From the NCBI RefSeq assembly GCF_001577755.1, contig NZ_CP010776.1, forward strand, positions 1,612,001-1,676,000: a stretch of DNA of 64,000 nucleotides, written 5' to 3'. The position numbers and the translations under genes are program-made. The notes beneath the pieces are model-generated. The model did not search any database. It was not told where the DNA came from and saw only the letters and a list, made by a program, of their open reading frames with translations. The DNA comes from Rufibacter sp. DG15C (lineage in GTDB: Bacteria > Bacteroidota > Bacteroidia > Cytophagales > Hymenobacteraceae). Below are positions 58,642 through 64,000 of this stretch, piece after piece (position 1 is the stretch's first letter; the number at the start of each line of letters is the position of its first letter).

Positions 58642-59808
58642 TTATTTGATGATGGGGTAGCGTTTGAATGGCTTGGTTGTGTCAAAAATCTTGCGGTAGG
58701 TGATGTGGGTTTTGTAGATGACCGCCTCTAGTCCTCGCACCACCATCATCATCTTCGGGTTAAAGTCGCCTATCCAGTTCATTTCTACTTCACCTACGCC
58801 TTGGGCCAACACAGCCTTCTGGGATTTTACGGACATGTAGCTGTCAATGCCCTTGCCCTGAAACTCAGGCACGACGCCGAAGATCAGTCCCAGCGCTTTT
58901 TTATGCGGGGTATTGTTGTAGCGCCAGCGGTAATAGAGGAATTTAAGCTTGCCCAGCCAGTCCAGCTTGCCGTTAAGGTGCTTGAACATCTGGTTGAGCT
59001 CGGGTAGCATGATAAAGAAAGAAACGGGCTGGTCATGGTGGTAGGCAAAGTAGATGAGTTTCTCATCCATGACTGGTTTCATGCTGTTGATGAGCTTCCT
59101 GGCTTTGTCTAGGGTCATCTCATTAAGGCCGGAGTGTCCCGCCCATGCTTTGTTATAGACTTCCAAAAACTCCCTGGTGAGCTTCTCCATGTTCTTTTTG
59201 GAGACGTGCTGAAAGGAAATGGCAGGATCGCTTTCTATGATGGCAGCCCGTTGAATTACCTTGTCACTGAGTTTGTGTTCTGGGTCGCGGCGGTAGGTGT
59301 ACTGCTTAAAGTAGACTTGAAAGCCGTAGTTCTCAAACAGCTCTTGGTAATACGGCGGGTGGTAGAACATGCCGTAGTTGGGCTCTGTGAAACCATCTAC
59401 CAGCAATCCCCAGAAGCGGTCGCGCTCGCCAAAGTTGATGGGGCCGTCCATGGCTTCCATGCCTTGGGCCATCAACCAATCCTTACAGGCATCAAACAAC
59501 ATATTGGCGGCCGCCTGGTCCTGGATGCACTCAAAGAAGCCCATGCCGCCGGTCACGTACTCAGACGCCGTCTTGGTCTTGCCGTTCACAAAAGCTGCTA
59601 CCCGGCCAATGGTCTGGCCACGGTCGTCTAGCAGAATCCACCTAATGGCAGCGCCGTCTTTAAAGTTAGGGTTGCGCTTGGGGTCAAACGTCTTCTCAAT
59701 GTCATTGTCCAGGGGCCTGATCCAATTAGGGTGGTCCTTGTACAAGGCAGTAGGCGAGTCCAGGAAGGAGCGTATATGGGCGGCAGACGTAACTTCTTGT
59801 AGGTGCAT
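58642..59808 (-). CDS. GNAT-like N-acetyltransferase, Bacteroidota family
   Basis: A 388-residue cytoplasmic protein: N-terminal RSFLDSPTALYKDHPNWIRP, then GPINFGERDRFWGLLVDGFT, YHPPYYQELFENYGFQVYF, a central PVSFFIMLPELNQMF and the GNAT-like LGLIFGVVPEFQGKGIDSYM, ending with IGDFNPKMMMVVRGLEAVIY. The VVPEFQGKG segment is the acetyl-CoA-binding loop of GNATs. I know homologous Bacteroidota proteins as GNAT-family members of unknown substrate. Confidence 0.8.
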   Translation of the reverse strand: MHLQEVTSAAHIRSFLDSPTALYKDHPNWIRPLDNDIEKTFDPKRNPNFKDGAAIRWILLDDRGQTIGRVAAFVNGKTKTASEYVTGGMGFFECIQDQAAANMLFDACKDWLMAQGMEAMDGPINFGERDRFWGLLVDGFTEPNYGMFYHPPYYQELFENYGFQVYFKQYTYRRDPEHKLSDKVIQRAAIIESDPAISFQHVSKKNMEKLTREFLEVYNKAWAGHSGLNEMTLDKARKLINSMKPVMDEKLIYFAYHHDQPVSFFIMLPELNQMFKHLNGKLDWLGKLKFLYYRWRYNNTPHKKALGLIFGVVPEFQGKGIDSYMSVKSQKAVLAQGVGEVEMNWIGDFNPKMMMVVRGLEAVIYKTHITYRKIFDTTKPFKRYPIIK

Positions 59809-59886
59809 AGCGCATGGGAATCTTGTGCGGCCCCAAATTACGCAATTGCCACAGAAGTGTCCTCTTTTCTGACCCAGGAACGTTGT

Positions 59887-60093
59887 TTACGCCACGCGCG
59901 AGATAATGGATTGGTGCGGATGTACTAGCATCTCAATGTGCATAGCCTCATTGAAATTATAGGCCTTGCGGTCATACGGGCTAATGAACGCTTCTTTCAT
60001 GACTAGCCAAGAGATGTCAAAGCCCAGAAAATACATGGGCACTGAGCCAATCTGCCAGCCTTGGTCTATTAAAATTTGGGTGTTCTCTTCCAT
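59887..60093 (-). CDS. Small hypothetical protein
   Basis: A 68-residue protein starting at the ATG 60093 (MEENTQILIDQGWQIGSVP). It has a central FLGFDISWLVMKEAFI and a C-terminal EAMHIEMLVHPHQSIISRV. It shows no signal peptide or membrane helix. The upstream frame is open to 60174 but lacks coding character. I do not recognise a family, though the composition looks coding. Confidence 0.55.
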   Translation of the reverse strand: MEENTQILIDQGWQIGSVPMYFLGFDISWLVMKEAFISPYDRKAYNFNEAMHIEMLVHPHQSIISRVA

Positions 60094-60257
60094 GGTGTTT
60101 GTCTGTGAAAGGTGATAAAGGAAGTGCCAACGCCGTTTTGCTTGTCCAAAAAGACACTGGTAAAAAGATAACAAGAAAGTAAACAGAAAGTTAGAGCCCT
60201 GTGGAGGAATGGAGGCTAGAGAGGGAGACGTTAAGATATAGCAAAAACTATATAAAA

Positions 60258-60289
60258 CAAAAAAGCCTTACCGGGTAGGTAAGGCTTTT
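60258..60289 (-). terminator. Terminator of tRNA-Val
   Basis: On the minus strand AAGCCTTACC pairs with GGTAAGGCTT and is followed by TTTT. It begins seven bases past the tRNA. Confidence 0.88.
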
Positions 60290-60295
60290 GAAGTG

Positions 60296-60370
60296 TGGGG
60301 CGTGCTGGATTCGAACCAGCGACCCTCTGCTTGTAAGGCAGATGCTCTGAACCAGCTGAGCTAACACCCC
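60296..60370 (-). tRNA. tRNA-Val (anticodon TAC)
   Basis: The 75 bases on the minus strand form acceptor GGGGTGT with ACGCCCC (one T-G pair), anticodon stem TCTGC/GCAGA with loop CTTACAA giving TAC, and T arm GCTGG-TTCGAAT-CCAGC. Discriminator A; CCA not encoded. Confidence 0.94.
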
Positions 60371-60537
60371 TTCTTTGGGTTTCGGTGACCAATTGTCCCC
60401 GTTTGATGATGCAAATATGGGGGGTGAAATCGAATCTTCCAAATAGGACTCATAAAAAAGTGTGAAATATTTTTCTGGAAGCGTCTCTGAAAGGTTTTAT
60501 ATATTTAAACTCAATACGTTAACCCTTTAAAAATTTT

Positions 60538-61041
60538 ATGGACGAAAACCTTTACGCTGAACCCGCTCAACCTGCATCCAACTCAACTGGTATTACCCTT
60601 AGCCCCCAGGTCATGAATTTTCTGTACGCCACGGCCAAATGGGGTAAATTCCTGGCCATTGTGGGGTTTGTGATGATTGGCTTTCTGATCCTGCTGGGAA
60701 TCTTCGGTGGCTCGTTTATGGGCGCGGTCATGAATTCCTCCATGGAGGCCAACGGCGGCGCGGCTAATCCGCTGGCAGGAGCCATGGGCGCTTTCTTTGC
60801 GGTATTTTACCTGTTGTTTGCGGTGTTATATTTCTTTCCGGTGCTATACCTCTACAAGTTCTCCACCAGAATGCAAACTGGCCTTCGGGCAAAAGACGAA
60901 GGGTTGGTAGAGTCTTCCTTTGAAAACCTGAAGTCCCTGTTCAAGTTCATGGGGGTTTTGACGGCGGTGATTCTTGGTTTCTACGGCCTGATCATTGTCT
61001 TTGGATTAGGAGTGGCCGGCGTGGCTACTATGTTCAACTAG
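60538..61041 (+). CDS. DUF5362-like membrane protein
   Basis: A 167-residue protein with a polar N terminus (about 1-28) and four hydrophobic segments (about 38-62, 82-110 as two, and 140-165). It contains LYATAKWGKFLAIVGFVMIG and a cytoplasmic loop KFSTRMQTGLRAKDEGLVES, which match the DUF5362 family as I recall it. The function is unknown. A large hairpin follows. Confidence 0.8.
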   Translation: MDENLYAEPAQPASNSTGITLSPQVMNFLYATAKWGKFLAIVGFVMIGFLILLGIFGGSFMGAVMNSSMEANGGAANPLAGAMGAFFAVFYLLFAVLYFFPVLYLYKFSTRMQTGLRAKDEGLVESSFENLKSLFKFMGVLTAVILGFYGLIIVFGLGVAGVATMFN

Positions 61042-61052
61042 TTTCTAAATAA

Positions 61053-61103
61053 AAGGTAGAATCCGGGCAGTGAGGAATGCCGTCGTTGCCTGGATTCTAC
61101 CTT
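61053..61103 (+). terminator. Large hairpin, possible terminator
   Basis: AAGGTAGAATCCGGGCA pairs with TGCCTGGATTCTACCTT (one mismatch). No T run follows, so intrinsic termination is uncertain. Confidence 0.45.
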
Positions 61104-61182
61104 CCTAATCTGCTATTGTCTTGCCTTGGCCTGCGGCGCTTGGTGCCTAGGGTTTGCGTCCGTATCTTTAACGTCTGCTTGA

Positions 61183-63708
61183 TTGAACGTGGTAGGAAGA
61201 AGAAAAAAGATAGCGCGGTATTTCCTTTGGTCTCTGGGAGGGCTGGTTCTAGTATTAGGACTGGCGGCCGGCACTATCTATCTCTACCAGGACAAGATCA
61301 TTCAGCTGTTTGTAGCGGAGGCCAACAAGCACATCAAAACCAAAGTGGCTGTTGAGAAGATAGAAGTATCGCTTTGGGAGAAATTCCCGCAGGTGGCCAT
61401 CACGCTCCAAAACGTAGAAATCACCGAAGCCCTCAAAGGCAGCACCGCTCCACTGGCCAAGCTTAAAAACATACACAGCACCTTCAGTCTCTGGGACTTT
61501 CTCTGGGGCGAATACCGCATCAGAGAAATCTACTTAGAAGAAGGCGAGGTGCGCGTAAAAGTCCTGCCCAACGGCGAGGTCAACTACCGCTTCTACCAAT
61601 CTGCAGACACCAGCCAAACCGACAAGCTCTCCTTTGACCTACAGGGCATCACACTGCGTAAAGTACGCGTGCTCTATGAAGATGCGCCCGCCAAGCAACA
61701 CTATGACGTCCAGGCGCATTTGATGAATGCCGCGCTCACGATGCAGGAACCCGTGGTGACCATTCAACTCAAAGGCAATGCCCGGGTGAATACCATCCTG
61801 ATTGCGGGGGATGAGTACCTACAACAAAAGGAAATCACGCTGGGTAGCCAAATAGCCCTAGATACAGAGCGCAATCACGTAACCCTAGCCTCTTCTGAAC
61901 TACGGGTGGGCAAAGGACAGTACCAGTTTGCCGGCACCATAGACTACGCCCATGAGACGCAGCTAGACTTGAACCTAGAAGGGAAGAACACAGACATACA
62001 ATCCTTAGTAGCCTTGTTGCCGCGTCACGTTACCAAAGCGTTTGCCCAATACCAAAGCGAGGGTGACGTCTATTTTAAAGGCACCGTGAAAGGCGAGACG
62101 TCCGCGCAGAAGAATCCGTTTATTCAGGTGAGCTTCGGGTGCCGCGGGGCATCCTTCTTTCATCCAGAGTACAAAGAGAAGCTGGAGCAGGTGAGCTTTG
62201 CCGGAAGCTTTACCAACGGTACCCAGCGCAACAGCCAGTCGTCTACAGTAGCCTTGCGCAACATCAAAGGCCAATTGCGCGGCAAGCCACTCTCGGGGGA
62301 GTTTGTATACAAGAACTTTAAGGACCCAGACGTACAGGCCCAGCTGAAGGCAGACTTGGACGTGGCGCACGTTTTTGGCCTGTTTCCGGTAAAAGACGTC
62401 AAAAATGGAAGTGGCCGTGCTTTGGTCAATTTTGCTTTTGCCGGGAACCTGCGCGCGTTCAAAGCCAATCCCAGCGGACCCAGCATCAAGACCTCCGGCG
62501 AGGTGCAGTTGCAAAACGTGAGTCTGCAGTTCAGGCAACACCCATTGCCGTTCAAAGGCATGCAGGGAACGTTCCAAGTGCGTAAGAATGACGTGGCCAT
62601 CTCTGGCCTCAAAGGTAAGATTGGCGACACAGACTTTCTGGTGAACGGCTTCCTTAAAAACATGCTGGGCTACTTGTTCTTGGACAAGCAACGCCTGCGC
62701 GTAGAGGCAGACTTCTCTACCCGTTACCTTAACCTAGACCAGTTGCTGGCTGCCTCTACCACCGCTCCGCCGGTCAAGCGGCCCTCAGGCAAGGTTGATG
62801 CGTATGGGTATGCCTTGAACATGCCCGCCAATCTAGAGTTGGACATCAACGCGGCGGTGAGCAGTTTAAAATTCAGACGGTTTAGAGCCAAGCAACTGCA
62901 GGGCAACGTTCTTTTAAAGAACCAGGTCATCTCTTCGCCCAATATTGCCATGCAGGTGGTGGGTGGCCGCTTTCAAGTAAAGGGAAGCGTAGATGCGCGT
63001 CAGCCGCTCATCAAAATCAACTCTACGGCGCACATCCAGGACATTAAGGTAGACAGCCTGTTCTATGCGTTTGAGAACTTCGGGCAGGCCTTTATCACCC
63101 AGCGGCATTTGCACGGCACCTTGACAGCCCAGATCAACTCTGAGCTGTTTTTTGACCATAACCTTAACGCGCGGCCAGGCCTCATGCAAGCTGAGATTGC
63201 CACCACCCTGCGCAACGGGCAGTTGCTTAACTGGGCGCCCATGCAAAAGATGAGCATTTTCATTAACCGGAACGAGCTGGCCAACTTGCGCTTCTCAGAA
63301 ATCAAGAACAATTTCTACATTCAGAACCGCACCATCTACATTCCAGAGATGGAAATCAAGTCCAGCACCAGCCGGTTCAACAATATCACGCTGTCTGGCA
63401 TGCACACCTTTGACCAGCAGATGGACTACAAGCTCAAGATTCCACTGTCAGGTGCCACCAAAGCCAAACGCGACAAAGACGAACGCTTTGGCATCATCGC
63501 CACCACCACAACGGCCAGCCCCAACCTGTTCCTCACCATCAAAGGTAAAGAGGGCAACTTTAAAGTAGCCTATGACCAGGAGCGCGTCAAAACCAAAATA
63601 GCGGCAGACCTCAAAACCGAAAAGCAGGAACTGAAAGAACTCTTCCAGGGAAAAAAGAAAGAAGAGAAGAAGACTGTCAAACCCGCCACCGAGTACTTTG
63701 ATTTTTAA
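61183..63708 (+). CDS. AsmA-family outer-envelope assembly protein
   Basis: An 841-residue protein with one N-terminal membrane helix (about 12-35, YFLWSLGGLVLVLGLAAGTIY). A long periplasmic beta-rich AsmA/TamB-like body follows, starting VAVEKIEVSLWEKFPQVAIT and ending with LFLTIKGKEGNFKVAYDQER and a Lys/Glu-rich tail. Such proteins are thought to move lipids to the outer membrane. The start is a TTG at 61183, or possibly the GTG six bases further. Codons around residues 396-409 (bases 62370-62407) are a decayed copy of the 38-bp palindrome in frame. The stop is two bases before a full copy. Confidence 0.88.
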   Translation: MNVVGRRKKIARYFLWSLGGLVLVLGLAAGTIYLYQDKIIQLFVAEANKHIKTKVAVEKIEVSLWEKFPQVAITLQNVEITEALKGSTAPLAKLKNIHSTFSLWDFLWGEYRIREIYLEEGEVRVKVLPNGEVNYRFYQSADTSQTDKLSFDLQGITLRKVRVLYEDAPAKQHYDVQAHLMNAALTMQEPVVTIQLKGNARVNTILIAGDEYLQQKEITLGSQIALDTERNHVTLASSELRVGKGQYQFAGTIDYAHETQLDLNLEGKNTDIQSLVALLPRHVTKAFAQYQSEGDVYFKGTVKGETSAQKNPFIQVSFGCRGASFFHPEYKEKLEQVSFAGSFTNGTQRNSQSSTVALRNIKGQLRGKPLSGEFVYKNFKDPDVQAQLKADLDVAHVFGLFPVKDVKNGSGRALVNFAFAGNLRAFKANPSGPSIKTSGEVQLQNVSLQFRQHPLPFKGMQGTFQVRKNDVAISGLKGKIGDTDFLVNGFLKNMLGYLFLDKQRLRVEADFSTRYLNLDQLLAASTTAPPVKRPSGKVDAYGYALNMPANLELDINAAVSSLKFRRFRAKQLQGNVLLKNQVISSPNIAMQVVGGRFQVKGSVDARQPLIKINSTAHIQDIKVDSLFYAFENFGQAFITQRHLHGTLTAQINSELFFDHNLNARPGLMQAEIATTLRNGQLLNWAPMQKMSIFINRNELANLRFSEIKNNFYIQNRTIYIPEMEIKSSTSRFNNITLSGMHTFDQQMDYKLKIPLSGATKAKRDKDERFGIIATTTTASPNLFLTIKGKEGNFKVAYDQERVKTKIAADLKTEKQELKELFQGKKKEEKKTVKPATEYFDF
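62370..62407. repeat. Intragenic 38-bp palindromic repeat, decayed
   Basis: The first 16 bases CGTTTTTGGCCTGTTT match the consensus and 30 of 38 positions agree overall. It lies in frame inside the AsmA-like gene and is translated as VFGLFPVKDVKNG. Confidence 0.65.
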
Positions 63709-63710
63709 GT

Positions 63711-63748
63711 CGTTTTTGGGCTGGTTTCTGGGAAATAGGCTGAAAACA
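63711..63748. repeat. 38-bp palindromic repeat
   Basis: cgtttttgggctggtttc left arm and ataggctgaaaaca right arm, two bases past the AsmA-like stop codon. Confidence 0.8.
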
Positions 63749-63897
63749 GAAAGGCTCAAACGAATATTGTAGCTAGTGCTTTAATAGGAATGATTAACTC
63801 CTGCATTTATTATTGAATCAGAATCTTTGGGTGATGCATAAACATCAGACTATATAATGTTTACAGTTAGAGGCTAGCGCCAGTAATTACCTTGCAT

Positions 63898-64000
63898 ATG
63901 CAGTCCATAATACGAATCATAATAATAGTTTGCCTCCTTGCAGGATGTAAGGATGGGAAAGATTACCCAGAAGCTATCGAAGTCTCCAAACTGGGAGGTA
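63898..64000 (+). CDS. Lipoprotein, 3' partial
   Basis: The frame from the ATG at 63898 stays open to the window edge. The visible 34 residues form a lipoprotein signal: MQSIIRIIIIVCLLAGC with a lipobox LLAGC at residues 13-17, followed by KDGKDYPEAIEVSKLGG. The rest lies outside the window and no family can be named. Confidence 0.65.
   Translation, partial: MQSIIRIIIIVCLLAGCKDGKDYPEAIEVSKLGG

Noticed and set aside
2127-63748. 38-bp repeats as a CRISPR array
   Set aside because: Copies are scattered at irregular kilobase distances with no spacer pattern and no cas genes.

Overview
The window looks like chromosome of a member of the Bacteroidota, most likely Cytophagales and plausibly the Hymenobacteraceae (Rufibacter/Pontibacter-like). 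This is inferred from the protein families (PorE-like OmpA lipoprotein, DUF4293, DUF4476, DUF1573, DUF3857, Bacteroidota-type PurM, long NusB, 800-residue MacB-type permease) and from promoters of the TTG-N19-TAnnTTTG type, for example upstream of yceI. Nothing indicates a plasmid or prophage. No transposase or CRISPR array is visible.

Layout. 1-5880: an Fe-S oxidoreductase pair, a small conserved protein, a PorE-like lipoprotein and a FemAB/GNAT-like protein. 5990-16110: purM, an AT-rich DUF4262 gene, DUF4476 and DUF4293 proteins, a 3-oxoadipyl-CoA-type thiolase, truA and an ABC exporter half-transporter. 16116-20598 (minus strand): a PhoD-like phosphatase, its catalytically degenerate paralogue and three tandem outer-membrane barrels. 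20827-23109: small genes, including a 56-codon gene with a good ribosome binding site and terminator at 22061-22231. 23499-28071: a stressosome operon (RsbR, RsbS, RsbT, an ATPase-PP2C fusion and a hybrid histidine kinase) facing a lone receiver gene. 28301-32825: a MacB-type tripartite efflux operon with a sigma-54 promoter. 33552-38147: a YceI/pirin/ring-cleaving dioxygenase/hydrolase cluster ending in a ferredoxin-adenylate cyclase fusion. 39004-41734: a sigma-54 response regulator and its histidine kinase, which share paired upstream DNA sites with the efflux operon. 42232-48370: three DUF3857 proteins. 48476-64000: tRNA-Pro, a second ABC half-transporter, leucine dehydrogenase, nusB, isocitrate dehydrogenase, yajC, a YbbR-like protein, coaE, tRNA-Val, an AsmA-like protein and the start of a lipoprotein gene.

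The most striking non-coding signal is a 38-bp near-perfect palindrome found about 30 times, with arms CGTTTTTGGCCTGTTTTC and GAAAACAGGCCAAAAACG. Copies usually lie just downstream of stop codons, and several arm changes are compensated on the opposite arm. One copy supplies the stop codon of a histidine kinase and one decayed copy lies inside an AsmA-like gene. Two further families are present as pairs: a ~285-bp element with compensatory stem changes (before truA and nusB) and a ~140-bp element with 24-29-bp terminal inverted repeats.

Functional links: the sensor-regulator pair at 39004-41734 probably controls the efflux operon 32825-28301 through sigma-54. The two ABC half-transporters at 13615 and 49470 have the complementary motifs of a heterodimeric exporter despite being 34 kb apart. 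The stressosome operon has no sigma factor and probably signals through its histidine kinase and the adjacent receiver. All functional statements come from reading motifs and recalled families; no database search was run.
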